Assembly (NCBI RefSeq): GCF_029168945.1
Contig: NC_083602.1
Span: forward strand, 31,855,323 to 31,919,322
DNA: 64,000 nt
Direction: 5' to 3'
Origin: Cannabis sativa
Taxonomy: Eukaryota > Streptophyta > Magnoliopsida > Rosales > Cannabaceae
Within the stretch, counting starts at the first letter, position 1. Every line of letters begins with the position of its first letter. Made by a program: the position numbers and the translations under genes. The notes beneath the pieces are model-generated. The model saw only the letters and a program-made list of their open reading frames with translations. It was not told the origin of the DNA and ran no database searches. Positions 37,201 through 52,200 of this stretch are shown piece after piece.

Positions 37201-40200
37201 CCACTTCTTCCAATGAATCTTCGAATGGTTTGCATTAGAACCCCACCAAAAGTTAGCCATCATTGATTCCAATTGATTACAAAACTTCTTGGGAAGACTA
37301 AAGCAACTCATTGCATATGTCGGAATAGATTGAACCACTGCTTTTAAGAGAATTTCCCGACCTCCAATAGAAAAAAGCTTGGCATGCCATGTGTTCATTA
37401 ATTTCCATATACGGTCTTTGATTCCACTAAAAAGCTCCTTTTTATCTCTACCCGCATATGATGGAAGACCCAAATATTTTTCATGTAAATCACAAATAGG
37501 CATACCCAAAACATGGTTGAAACGATCTTTAGTAGCTTGACTTGTGTTAGGTGAAAAAGACATGACCGTTTTCTCCGTGTTGAGAAGTTGCCCCGATGCT
37601 CGGTGATAAAGATCAAGAACTCTTCGAATGGCTTGACAAGATTCTTCAGTGACATGGCAAAATAACAAACTATCATCTACAAATAGAAGATGAGACACTG
37701 CAGGAGCACGTCGAGCAATTGATAATCCCTTTAGCTGACCCAAACTTTTCTCATTTTTCAACAAAGATGAAAGACCTTCTGAGCAAATCAAAAATAAATA
37801 AGGTGATAGTGGATCACCTTGTCTAAGACCCCTCTGTGGAACAACTGAACCTTTGATAGCCCCATTGATATTGAAAGAAAGCGTGGCTGTTGTAACACAT
37901 TTCATAACAAGATTCACCCAATTAATATCAAACCCCATCTTCGTCATAACCTGGTGCAGAAAAAACCACTCTACTCGATCAAAGGCCTTACTCATATCCA
38001 GTTTGAGTGCCGAATACCCCAACCGGCCTCTCTTTTTGTTCTTCAAACAATGGACAAGTTCAAAAGCCAAGAGCACATTATCAGTTATTAAGCGGTTAGG
38101 AAGGAAAGCGCTTTGATGCTGAGAAATAACAAAAGGCAGCGCTTCTTTAAATCTGACCGCAATAGCTTTGGAGACTAACTTGTAAATCACAGTACACAAA
38201 CTAATAGGTCTGAATTCCCTCACAAATTTAGGCTGGTCTACTTTCGGAATTAACGTAATCAGAGCTGAATTAATACATGTCATGTCCGCACCATCATTAA
38301 GGATTTGAAGGACACTTTGGGTTACAAGTGAACCAACAATATCCCAATGTTTTTGGAAGAACATCGCAGACATACCATCCACTCCTGGGGATTTATCAGG
38401 TGCCATTGAATGAAGAGCATTTTCAACATCAGAAGCAGTAAAAGGTTGCAGCAGAATAGCATTCATTTCAGGTGTAATAGCCGATTGGATATTGGACAAT
38501 ACCATATTCAAAGCTTCAATATCAACACCATTAGAAGTGAACAATTCTGAGAAATAAGAAGTAACTTCATTAGCAATGTCCTCATCACCATGTATAACCC
38601 CACCAACATCAGTATTTAGAGATTTAATTCTGTTAGTGGCATTCCTTGATTTTGCTCGGGCATGAAAGAATTTTGTATTAGAATCTCCACTTTGCAACCA
38701 ATCAACTCTAGCTCTTTGGTGCCAATAAAGCTCCTCTTTTTCCAACAAATCATCCAATATTTTATCTGCATCCTCGACTGTCTGAAAGTGTTGCAGCGAC
38801 CGGTCATTACTGTTGTGTAATTGAGATGAGTGTTTATGGGCTGCTGCTATGTCACGGCCCATTTGGCCATATTTTGAGACATGCCAATTCTGGAGTGCAG
38901 TTGAACAATCTGCAATATTTTGCAGCAGAGAAGAAACAGGTTGGAAGTTGTTACATGATTTCCAAGAAGCTTCAATAATACCACGGCAATCTGAATCTTT
39001 GAGCCAAAATTGCTCAAAACGAAATCTATGGTGTCTTGTAGTCGAAATGGACATTTGTTGTGGCAGAGAAACATTATATGCAATTGCACGATGATCGGAA
39101 TGGTATAAATCCAAATGAGAAAGAGGAGAATCGACAAAGAAGTCTGTCCATACACCGTTATGAAACCCTCTATCTAGCCTCTCTTTGACCAAAGTCCCAT
39201 TATAGTGCTTATTAGTCCATGTATACCGATCTCCAGTATAAGGGATTGTAATAAGATTACAAAAATCAATAGCTTGCTTGAAGTCATTCATAAGTTTTTC
39301 ACTTCTCAGAGAACCCCCATCTTTATCTTCATTGACAACAACTCATTAAAATCACCAAGAACTAACCAAGGAAAATTGTTCGAAGGAGTAGCAAAACTTC
39401 TCAATAGATTCCAAGTATTAGTTCGTAAATGAGATTCCGGAGCACCATAAAAAGCAGTAAAGTGGAAACGACAACCATTCTCATACAACACAAAAGCATC
39501 AAAGTGATTCATTGAATAGGAGTTCAAGGTTACATCAACATTTGTCATCCATAATAACAGCAAACCCCCTTTTAAACCAACCCTTGGGACTTCAAGTCCA
39601 TTGTTAAATTTCAAAGAGTGACGAATACGATCTAAAGAATTACATTTAAGCTTAGTTTCCATAATAAAAAGCAAATCAGGACGCTGCTCCTTAACCAGCA
39701 GCTTAAGATGCCTGAATGCCGAAAGGTTTCCCAAGCCCCTGGCATTCCAACTTATAATTTTCATGGCTGCGGGCGGGGCTGCTGGTGTGCAACCTCCGCT
39801 GAAATCGCAGGATTGTTTTCAGCTGAATCCTGTGAAGAACGAGAAACATGCTGAATAATTATCTCCTCCGTATCAATGTTATCCCTTTTGTTACTTCGAC
39901 ATCTTTTAAGAACACTGCGTAGGTTTTCGGGATCAATTTGTCTCTTGAAACTTTTACCATAATCACCCAACTCAATAGACTCATCACTTGTCATAATTGC
40001 TTTGCCTTTATTTACCAAAACAGGGCTGCTGTCAGAAGGCTTTGGTAAAATGGGATAGGAGGGATAGTGTGCAATGGACTCAGTATTCAGGGAGTTTTTG
40101 AGTGGCAAATGAACTGGGATAGTATGTACATGTGTGGGAATGGGATTTGTGGAACTACTAGCTGAATGGAAAACTGTTGGTATATATGAAGGAAATGGTA

Positions 40201-43200
40201 ATGGCATTTTAGGACTTTGGTTGTTGTTGGGTACATTCGATTGATCTGGCATGTTTGATTCTGCAAGAGTAAGAGGCTTAGGTTGTGGGATTGCACCTAT
40301 GGCTATGTTGGGGTTAGTATAAAGTGCAGGAAGAGTAGAGGCAATAGTTTTCTTGGCCAAACGGGTGAGAAAAGGATAGGCATTTACTTTCGAAAAATCA
40401 TTACGATACCTGTCATAACCGGCCTTAGAAAGTTTATCTCCAATCATTTGAGGACCATATGGCAAGTCAGGATCCTTACCATTATCAACCAATTCCAAAA
40501 ATGCCTTGCACTTATCGAAACGGTGACCCAGAATGCCATAATGGAAGCAGAAAGTAGGGAGATTCTCATACCAAAACTCAAGCCATTGTTCATCTTGGAC
40601 CTTTGGCAGAGTCACCATCTTGCCTCGCATCAAAGGTTGAGTAATATCAATTAAGACTCGGGTGCGCAGAAAAGAACCCCAACCTTCATGTAAAGAATCC
40701 TCATAAACTTCAACAAACTCTCCTACCCATTCACCAACTTTCCTAGCCAAAGCCCTGGACTTACTTAAGAAAGGAAGTCTATGAGTTTGAACCCAAAAGT
40801 GAGCCTTGAATAGATCCTCTTTCTTGACAGATTGCAGAGATGCTGGGGAGTGAAGGAGAATGAGGTGATTGAAAAAATGCCAAGGTTCACCCGAGATTAC
40901 TCTGTATTTGTCACCTGCACAAGCCATAGTTAGCAAAAAAAGATCAGAATGCATCTCACCACAACATCAAATCGACATTTGTTACTCCAGAATTCTCCCA
41001 TCTTCTTAATAAAAGTTTGGGGATTAACAGAAGATAAGCATCTGGCCACTAAGAAAAATTTCGGTGGGGCATCAGAATCTTGGAGATCAGTTTCAGAAAG
41101 GGTATGAACATCTCTCTCCTTCTCAGACAAAGATAGAGTGGTATTCATCACACTAATTATTGAGTCCATATAAGAGTGAATGATTGAGAATGAAAATAAG
41201 AAGTGTAGGTACAAATCATAGATTGTGAGATGATGAATATATATAGATGAAACATATTTCAAATTCGTCCGTAGACTGGTAAGAGCAGCAGATCGTGTAT
41301 ACTTGGAGAGTGGGAAGTTAAGAGAGTTCATGGGCAAGGTGGAGAAGATGGACGAGATGGGGAAGAAGATGCAGAAAAATCGAAACCCAGAAAACCAGAG
41401 TAACCGCCTCAGAGAACCCCACTCGGGCACCAAAAAAACTTTTTCTGATCATATATTACTTTGAACAATAGTTAATAATACTATGTACAGAAAATCATTT
41501 TAAAAGGTAGAAAATAAAACCAAAGTTTAAAGTGATGTGCTATCATATAGAAACTAAGATGTGCATGGATTTGCAATTTTTTTGTTGATGCATTTTTTTT
41601 TCTACATTAGTTTATATATTTTTTATTTTTTTATTTTTTCTAATGAATTTAAATTATAGCCTGCAGAGAAGTTCCCAAAACTATTTTCCAAAAAGTCTCT
41701 GTTTGGGAGGTAAGAATATGACATCTAAGTTACATGTCTATTTATTACTCATGATCTATATTCACTTTTTTATTTGATGAATCTTATTAAATAACAGGTT
41801 CCCATACTTTTTACCTTGCTTGTTGATATCAATATTTGCTTTGGGTGTAACTATTGTATGTCGTTGGATGCCGGTATGATAAATTGCTCATTCTACTTTA
41901 GTTCTTTATTTTTCTGTCTATTTAATCTAAAGAGCAAATGTAACTTCTCAAAAATAGTAATAAGAAAATAACTAACTTTTCTTGTTAATGTAATTGCATT
42001 GAGATTATTGATCTTTCACATATTGATAAATATAAATGGTCTAATATAATTGAGATTATTGATCTTTCACATATTGATAAATATAAATGGTCTAATATAT
42101 ATAGTGTTTCACACTTATCACAAATATTACCTTAAGGCCATAACCTACTAGATAGCAATATTATGTCTTATGTGTTTAGAGTAGTGGTGAAAATTAGGGT
42201 TGAGCATAAAATTCAAAAAATCGAAAAAATCGTTCAAACTAACCTATCGAACATCATCGGAACCGAAACCGGTAGAACTGAAAATCAAAAAAATCGCTAA
42301 CTGTTAAAACTGCTATTATGTGCAAAGTAATAACATTTATTATAGAAAGTATCTTCAATGTCTTATGAGCGTGGTTACAGGAAACACTTCACTTTCATAC
42401 TAAAAAAGATGAAGAGAATAAAAAATCATGTAGTCTAAAAGACATGAGCTCTAATCATGAATCTGATCAAAACGAAAATTTGGATCAAGATGAGGAAAAG
42501 TGCCCTACTCCTCCAAAACAGAGTCTTTACAAGAATTGGCCTCTAATGTCATCTATTATTCTATATTGTGTTTTTCAACTTCATGACATGGCTTATTCAG
42601 AGGTAAGCAATTTTCTTTTTTTAAAAAAAATAATTTGCTACTTTTTTTTTATTCAATATCTAATTACTTCTTTTGAAACAATCTACTATTTAGATTTTTC
42701 CATTATGGGCTGTGAGTCCTAAGAAGTATGGAGGACTAAGCTATTCAAGTGGACAAGTTGGTGAAGTTCTTGCAATTTCAGGTACACAACTATATTTTTA
42801 GTAAACCATTTTGTATGTATTTTAATATCACTATCTTTTTCCCTTGCATCAAATCTTTGAGTTGGGGATTCTATGCTTGATAATCAAAGTATCCATATCA
42901 TAAAAAAAATAACAATAATAACAAGTTAGATTTATTTAGGATCATTAGGGGGAAAAAAACTTAGAGGACATATAATTTTATGTATATACTATGTGTTCAT
43001 AAAAGTCTTAGCAGGAGATATAAAGAAAACTATACTTACAATTTTGTTCTTATTTATATATATGCACACACTTGTATATTATTCCTCTTAAAAGGCTAAT
43101 ATTCCTTTATCATTTTGTAGGAGTTGGTATGCTTCTGTTTCAATTATTTTGTTACCCACCCATTGAGAGGACTTTGGGACCTATAATGGTGTGTCGAATT

Positions 43201-46200
43201 GGAGCAGTATGTCTCAAACATCATTTATCTATAACCAGTTATTATTGACTCATGTCATGTTATGTAACTTATTCTCTAATTTTTGTTATTTTCTTGCTAA
43301 GGTCATCACAATAGCAGTCCTATCAAGTTATCCTTTTATAGCAAAACTATCTGGAGCTACACTCATGGTATTAATTAATCTTGCATCTGTGATAAAGATT
43401 GTAATATCTGTAAGTATAATATATACATACAAGTATTTTCAGTTCATTGCATATAATACTAATGCAATTTTTGCTATATCAAATGTGACTTAAGGTCCTT
43501 TTGTTTTTTATACCTTGTTAGGTATGCATTACAACAGGATTGTTTCTGCTACAAAACAAAGCTGTGGTAATTATTCTGTCTTATATTTGTTATGTATGAA
43601 ATTTTGTTTGTTTAATATGACATTTCAAAGTTAAGCCAGTTATTTTTTTTTCTTTTTTCTAATGACTTTTTAATACCAATATTTGAAGGGCCAAAGCCAA
43701 AGAGGTGCTGCAAATGGCATATCCATGGCTGCTATGTCTCTATTCAAAGCAGCTGGTCCAGCTGGTGGAGGTGTCATGTACGTATTCAATGATAAAAAAA
43801 CATATAGATTGTTTTTAATGATCAGATTTTATAATCACATTGGCTATAAATATAAATTGTTATTGTTTTTTTTTTTAAAGAAAAAAATTGTTATTGTTCA
43901 ATGTTCATTTTGTAATGAATAAGATTTGTTTATAGAATAAATAACTTTTATATGAGTTGTAGATTGATGGTTTATATCTTGTCAAATACTACTTCTCTTT
44001 TGGGATTCAATAACTTAATGAAGTTGAAGTTATTATACTCTATTTAATTTATTAATTTTTCATTTGATTTGTGTCAGATTTTCTTGGGCACAGAATCATC
44101 AAAGTGGATCATTTCTCCCTGGTACAACATCTGACATTATTATTATTTTTTTGATAAATGTTTTTCATATTTAAACACAAACTATAGTGTATCATTTGAG
44201 GACTGTTGATTCTTAATTCTAGTTTATACTAAAAAAAATTGTTGAGATATTATACAAATCGCCTTTAAATTATCTATCGAGCACACTGAAAAAAAAAAAA
44301 GATCAAACCAAATTATTAACAATAGCAAGGAAATGAAGCTTTGATTTTGAATTCGATAAACAAATTAAATAAATACAGTAGCACAATACGTAAAAAGAGG
44401 AACTAGTACAAAAGCATACCCTATAAATAGCCAGTGTAAAGAGTTAGTTGAAAATAGTTAGTTACAGTTAGTTGTTTAATTGAAGTCAATTAGTTTTACC
44501 ACTTGTTTTGGTTGTTATTTTCTGTTATTTCCTTCTTCTTTCTTTACTCTGTAACTAACTCTGTATCTCAGTCTCTATAAATAATAATCCTCATTCAAAG
44601 CTTGCTTAACTTTTGCAAGTCTTATGATTCAGTTCTTCTCTTGAGTCCTTTTAGATTTGCATAGATAAATTCTCAGCTTACATGGTATCAAGAAACTCTT
44701 AACCAACGTCGTTAATGGATCCCTGTCACCTTGAACCTACTGCTCAACCATTATCTGCTCAAACTCCGCCAATACAGCAATGGAATCCTTTTCATAATTT
44801 TTTGAATTCGTCTCTCACAGTTCGACTGGATCGAACAAACTCTCTTCCGTGGAAATTACAAGTGATCCCCACTATCATCGATCACGACTTCGATGACATC
44901 CTCCTCACTGGAGTTTCTCCCATTCGAACGCTTGTCAATGGTGTCACGAATCCAAAATTTATAACATGGAAACGAAAAGATCAACCATTACTTAGCTGAC
45001 TTCAATCTTCAATGTCAGAAATGATTATTAGATCATTAGCCCAATACAACTCCTCCTTCGATGCTTGGCATGCCCTGGAACAAAGATTTGTCAGTCAATT
45101 GAAGGAAAAACTACTTCAAATCAAATCTCAACTCTCAACAATTCGAAAAGGTAATCTTTCAATCACTGATTACTGTGGCAAAGTCAAAATTCTTGTTGAT
45201 TCTTTATCTACTGCTGGTCATCCTCTTGATGAGAGTGATCTGATAATGCACATGCTCAATGGCTTGAGACCTGAGTATGATTCCATGGTTGTTCATGTCA
45301 CGAGTCTTGTGGATAATCTTTCTTTGGAATCCATTCAGTCTTTATTGCTAATCCATGAGAGAAGACTTGAAAGAAAGTACAATCTTGGAGACCCCTCTTC
45401 TAATATTTCAACAAATCTCAGCATCCACAATACCCGCTCCAACTCTAGCAATGGCTATCGTTCTTATGGAAATCAAGGTCGTGGATAAATCTCTACCAAT
45501 CGATCTCACGGGTGCTCTTTTGGTCGAGAAAACCCATCCATTCTATAATTACTATGTCAAGTATGCCACAAAGCAGGTCATACAATAGCCATATGCCATT
45601 ACAGATTTGACAAAGGGTTTGTCACACCCAATGTCAATGAGTCTCGGGCCTATCCCGCTGAAATTGATGAGCAAGAACAACCAGAAGCATACTCTAGTTC
45701 AGCTCTACCAGAATTTGTGGATGATTATGGCTGGTATGTTGATACAGGAGCTAAAAAACAAATAACCTAGGGCATGGAACACCCCGAATCTGAAATTCCC
45801 TAATCAGCTTCTAATATCTTACATTTGGAAATGGAAAACGACTTCCCATAAGTCATGTTGGTAACTATTCTCCCCCTTCCTCTAGTTCATCTCTACATCT
45901 AAATAATATCCTTAAAGTTCATACCATCACTAAAAATCTTATTAGTGTCTCTAAGCTAACAGATGATAATAATATTTTCTTAGAATTTCACTCCAAATGT
46001 TGTTTTGTTAAGGATAAAATCACAAGGAGAGTACTACTCAAGGGGAGGCTTAAAAATGGCTTGTACATGCTGTCTTACAGTTCCTTTCCATCTTTCAATG
46101 TCAAGCTCGAGTGTCATCTTGTTACAAAGCAGTCCAAGTCAGAGTCATCTTCTATTTCTCAAAGTTCAAACTCTCAAGATCCTATAAAATCTTCCATTTA

Positions 46201-49200
46201 CATTTTCTCTTAATGTAATAAGAGTGTTGTTAATATAACCTCTCACCCTTGTACTGATTCTTCTATAAACAAAGATGATGTTTTCAAATTTCTAATTGTT
46301 AATGACTCTGCACTTTTCTTGCTCAAAAATCTAATTTCAATCTTGGCACTCAAAACTAAAACATCCAACACCTTAAATCTTAGCTACACTCAATATTCCA
46401 AGAAATTTAAAAGAATGAAGGTTTTGTGAGGCCTACAAAAAAAGGTAAAAACCACAAACTTCCTTATTCAATCTTTGAGTCTCGAGCCTCTCGGCCTCTT
46501 GAATTGGTCCTCAGTGATTTGTGGGGATCCTCTCATACACCATTTAAGGAAGGTCATAGGTACTATATTCACTTCTTAGATGATTTTAGTAGGTACAGAT
46601 GGAAATTTCCCCTATCCTCAAAATCTCAAGCCTATAACACTTTTATGCAATTCAAAACATTTGTTGAAAAGTAATTTGATCTACCCATTAAATTTGTTCA
46701 ATCAGATTGGAGTGGTGAGTATAGGTCTCTAGCATCTTTTCTAACTCAACATGGAGTCCATTTCCAACATCCATGCCTTCATGACCATTAACAAAATGGT
46801 CGTGCTGAAAGAAAATATTTCCACATTACAGAAACTGGACTTACTCTATTGGCACAAGTTGGTTTATCTTTATCTTATTGGTGGCTTACCTTTCAGCATG
46901 TTGTGTATCTCATTAATAGGTTACCTACTCGAGTTCTTGGAGAAATATCTCCCTATGAATTCCTATTTTACAAGGTCCCTGACTACACAATGCTCAAGCC
47001 CTTTGGGTGCACTTGCTACTTACACTTGAGGCCATACAACAGTCATAAACTCTCAATGAGATCTGAAAAATGCATTCTAGTTGGTTATTCACTGCATCAC
47101 AAGGGCTATTTATGTGAAGATCAAGTTGGCAGGGTATACATAGCAAGAAATGTGGCTTTAAATGAGGAAGATTTTCCAGCACTTCAACTTGCAACATCAC
47201 AACAGGTACATTCTTCCTCAATGCACATGTCTCCTACTACATCCTTTCTTACATCTCCCCTCAATACTAATAATATTGTGCCTACTGTACATGCTTCTGA
47301 GGAAATTGCTGCACCTATGTATCTGTTACGCAAATTGTAAACAGCTATGCAAGTATACGAAATCTATTGTCGTCTTAAACTCACACAAGTGAGGTCGATC
47401 CACAGGGAATTGTTATTGAGTACCACTAAATTAAATTTATGTTTCTATTTGGTAAAATCAATAAAAATGTTGAAAAATTAAATAACTGAAAATTAGAAAG
47501 CAGGAAAATAACAATTAAAGTGTAATTAATTATGGATGAATATTTATGAATATGAATCCAGTTAGTTCAGTTTCCCAATTATTAATGTTAATTATTAATT
47601 ATCTCCCTTTTGGTGATGACCGATTATCAAAATAACCCTAACTCTTCTCAAATCATTAAGGTCTTAAATCATATCATATCCATTTGCACCTCTGAAGTAA
47701 ATTAACATATAACTTGCATTGAATTCAGAATTTAAAAATCACATAAGCTATGTAAATACTCTTGTTTTACATCAAAATTTATGTTTGTCCTATTAGACTA
47801 TTGCTGATATTCACTTCTCAAATTTCATATTAGGACCATAAATCACATTTAAGATGGTCAGTCTAAACTATGTAATTAAAAACAAATAAGAACAAATCAC
47901 GCAATATAGGGCAGAAAAACTAATAAACTCATTAACTAAATTGAAAAAAATCATCTAACCTTCATTATATCCCTAAATTGGGAATTTAGTTCATAACACT
48001 CATGTTCACATTCATAATAATTCTTAAAACATAAATTAACATAAAGAAATAAAAAGGGAAAAGAAAGAACTAGTTGGTGATCTCGCTCTAGGTCGCCATA
48101 ATTGCTTCCTTTGCTGCCTCTTTTAGTTCTACGGTTAATTTCTGAGTATTGTACTTCTAAAATACGAAATCCTTATATAGAAAATAATGCAGATATGTTC
48201 GAATGGAGAAATTATAAAACTGCTCAAAATTCCCATATTTAGCCCATAGTCACAACCATCTAACGCCTAGTCGCGACCATAAGCTAATCAATATGCTTGC
48301 ATGACTACCCCTCTCCGCTAATGTTAACAATCCTTGTTGGAAATTATTTTACCAGAATCTTAGATCTACTCACAAGTATGTTGATTAACACCCTAAATAT
48401 GAACTTTCTAAAACGATGAAATAAACACATATAAAGTTTAGGAAACCTTACATTGGGTGCAGCGGAATATAATGACTCATTCCGTTCAGATATCTAGCCC
48501 TTGATTCCTTTCTGTAGCAGAGCATTATCAATATCTGAACCTGGATCTCTTTCTCTGAATCTTTGATGTTGAAACTCCTTCTTGCTGAAAGTCTTTCTTC
48601 ACGATCTTCCTCACTATGATTGAGGTATCACTTGTTGTGTGCGGGCACTACTCTTACACTAAGAATTTTGAAATTGAAGAGGGAAGGAGAAAGAGAAGGG
48701 TCGGCCAAAGATAGGGAGAGAGAAGGCTCAGTTTTTTCTGAATTAGAAGTGTAATTTTCCTGAAGCCTTCACTATCTATTTATAGCATTCCACTAGGGTT
48801 AGGTTTGAATTATTTGGCATTAAAATAATGAAAATATCAGTTTAAAAATTCAAACCAAGTGGCCGGCCATGTACAGTAATGGGCCTTACTTGGATTTTGC
48901 AGTTTTCTCAATTCTGCATCTGATTTTCTCAAAAACGCCAATTTTCTAATTCAACCATTTAAATGCCAATTCTAACTATTTAATAACTATAAATAATTAT
49001 TAAATAATATTGTCATTTATCATATTTATTAATTGAACCATACAAAGTATCATAATTAACAAATATGCCCCTATAAACTCTTTCTTTACAATTTCGCCCT
49101 TACTTAGTGAAAAATTCACAAATAGACATAGTCTAATTTGAGAATTATAATTGATTAATCAAAACCAATTATATGAGTCTTACAAGCAATATTATCTCAA

Positions 49201-52200
49201 CTAGTGCGGGGACCATGGGTCTATATAACCGAGCTCCCAATAAGTAGATCAAGAATTTATTACTAATATTCACTAACTTATTAATTCTTCGTTGAATCCA
49301 CGCATAGAACTTAGAATTGCACTCTCAGTATAATAGAATGCTCTATATGTTCCACCATATAAACGCATCATCAGTTATCCATTGTTATAATCCTAATGTG
49401 ACCAATGATCCTCTATATGAATGATCTACACTGTAAAGGGATTAGATTACCGTAACACCCTACTATGTATTTTATCCTTAAAACACTTGACCCCGTATAA
49501 ATGATATTTCAGCTTATGTGAAATGAGTACTCCACCATTTATGTTCGTTTGGTCAAGCTCGAAGGAGATCATCCTTTGCTTACTATTCGCCAGATAGAAG
49601 CTATAGATTCCATGTTTATGCTAGCGCTCCCACTCAATTGCACTACCGTGTTCCCAAAATGTACGGATCACCCTGACCTAAAAGTAGGCTTAACTAACAA
49701 ATCAAAGAAGACAAATAGCCTTTCAAGATTGAGCCTAATCATAACAGGATTAAGAACATTTGATCTAGGATCAACTAGGCGATATTGACTTGAATAGATA
49801 TTACGGTAAGTTTAATAAATCTAAGTCAAAGTTCAATATCGGTCCCTTCCGATGCATACTCCATGCATCCAACCGGAGCTTTACTTTAACCAATGCTCTG
49901 GAAAGAACATAGCACTTCTCCAAATGCAAGTAAACTCTATTGTAGATTATCATATCAGTAAAACCCTGTGTCTGATAAATCTAGGAAACTTTATTCACAT
50001 AGTCATGTTTACTTTCCAATGTGTTGATAGCACAATAAACAGGATTAAGTATGTGAAAAGGGTTTCAGACGAATTCATACATTATGTACATATAATCATG
50101 AAATAAATCATGTGAACCATGCAACATTAAATGTTATTTCTGATCTATATTAATAAGTAAATCTGATAATATTGAAATGAGTTTTATTTAGGGCATAAAA
50201 CCCAACAGTAATGTCATGGCTTAGGTAATAGGTACATAAAAAATCATTTAGGCTATATTATACAATAAGCACACTATAAATCATCAAGCACCCAAAATGA
50301 ATTGCATATCCCGAAAGGTGCCCAAAAATTTCAATGATTGAGAATTTCATAACTACGAGTTCCAACATCATTTTTTTAAATAAATATTTTTTTTTCTTTT
50401 TTTTTCAAGAAACAAGAAATATACTTTGCTTTTTTTTTTCTTCTTCTTAGTGATGGCGGAAAACACTTTGCACTTTTTTCAAACTCTTCTCAATCACCAA
50501 TTTTTGAAAAATTTTACTCACACAACTTTTCACTCGTCCAAACTTATTCCTAAGCTTATGGCAAATGTAAGGTGCATTGGGAATAAAAAAAGTGAATGGC
50601 TACATTTTAAGTTTAAATAGGTGATACAATTTAAAAAAAAAATATTTAGGCTCAACTTGGTACATTAAGGATAATCACATGAAGGTAGGCTTGAAAGGCT
50701 TAAACTGTCCAAAAAAATTGCCTAAATCATATTCTTAGCAAATATTATCAAGGATTTCACATCAAAAGAATAAATCATGCAAGTTCTACATCATTCAAGC
50801 AATCATTCCACAAAACTAAGTAAAACAATTATAATACACTTCAAACACTGAAAATCAACATCAATCTAAAAATTTTCACAAGCATCTAAATTAATCCAAA
50901 GAGTTAATGAATCGAGCACACAGTTTAAAATTTCAATCTATTCCACAAATAACAACATTAACAAAATTGATCTAGGCATAATAAATCAACTAAAATAGAC
51001 AAATAAAACTAAACAACCAAAAACAAAATTAATTAAGCCCCTCCTTCAAACTTAAAATTTCACATTGTTCCCAAAGTGACTTTAAACCCAAAGAGAGAGT
51101 AGGACTTACTTGAGACCCCCATTAGTAGGGGTTCAATGGTGGTTGTTCATACGGCTGGAATCGTGGAGGATATGCCAAGTTTTTTTTTTTCATTCTGACG
51201 TGGGGCTTTTAAAGTTGATTGGGGGCCACTCGTCGCGACTCCAGCCTAAATTGTGGTTGCGACCATTGTAATGCTAAAATTTGAGCCTCTCTCGCTAGGT
51301 TCCCTAGTTGCGACCATATAATGGTCTCGGTCGCGACCATGAAAATTTGTCGCGACCGTGAACTTTCTTGGTTGCGGACTCTTTGAACTGAGGAAAAATT
51401 TCCTGAACTTTTCTGTAACTTCTGGTGTTGCAACCATGAAATTGGTCGCGACTAGACTGTTTGTTGGTCACGACCACTGTAGTGATCGACTGATTTTTCT
51501 TCATGTTTTTTTGCATGCTTTCCGCTGTTTGTGTATTGCAGAAGAAAAGATACTAAAACAAATTAAAGACGAAATAAAAATAAAACCACAAATGTCTCAA
51601 ATTGACTAAAAATAACTGTAAAACTTGGGGTGCCTCCCAAGAATATTGTCGTTAATATCATATAGCTGGATGTTCATTTCCTCTTTAAAACTTTATCTGG
51701 GATAAAGTCCACCTCTTGCATCCATCAGAGCCCTTGTACCGAATGAAGAAAACTATCCGCCCGTGTTGCTTATGTCGAAGCTATCCAAAAGATGAGACTC
51801 ACCTTCACAATTTTCACACATGAATCTTTTTATACGTCGTCCAATAGTGCGAAATTGTTCTGTGCGCTTCCCTTTCTTCTTTTTAACAACTACTTCTTCT
51901 TGACCCTCCTTTATAACTTCCACTCTACAACAAGTGGGAATTTTAGTTGCGGCAAAGATATTAATAGTCATTTCCTCATTTTGAACTCGCAACCTTAACT
52001 CCCCCTTTTGAACATCAGTTAAAGCTCTCCCCATGGCCAAGAATGGTCTTCCCAAAATGATGGGAATATTTTCATCTTCTTCCATGTTAAGAATTAAGAA
52101 ATCAGTAGGAAGAATGAATTTACCAATCTTTACCAAGAGGTCTTCAATTATACCCCAAGAGTGAGTAATGGATCGGTCTGCCATTTGTAAGATATTGTTG

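Larger units (their letters stand above)
35572..41445 (-). mobile_element. Near-full-length plant L1-type LINE in ZIFL intron 7
   Basis: The 5874 bp non-LTR retrotransposon has a poly(A) tail (Ts at 35572-35583 on the plus strand) and a perfect 17 bp target-site duplication. In minus order: a 5' leader of about 276 bp starting gaaaaagttttttt, ORF1 (41169-39761), and ORF2 (39764-35602) overlapping ORF1 by four bases (ATGA). Each ORF contains one apparent single-base deletion and is otherwise open. It lies antisense to the host gene, in an intron about 6.2 kb long. Confidence 0.94.

Noticed and set aside
45012..45488. Free-standing gag-like gene
   Set aside because: It is in frame with the upstream 44715 frame and the downstream zinc knuckle and protease, so it is part of the Copia gag.
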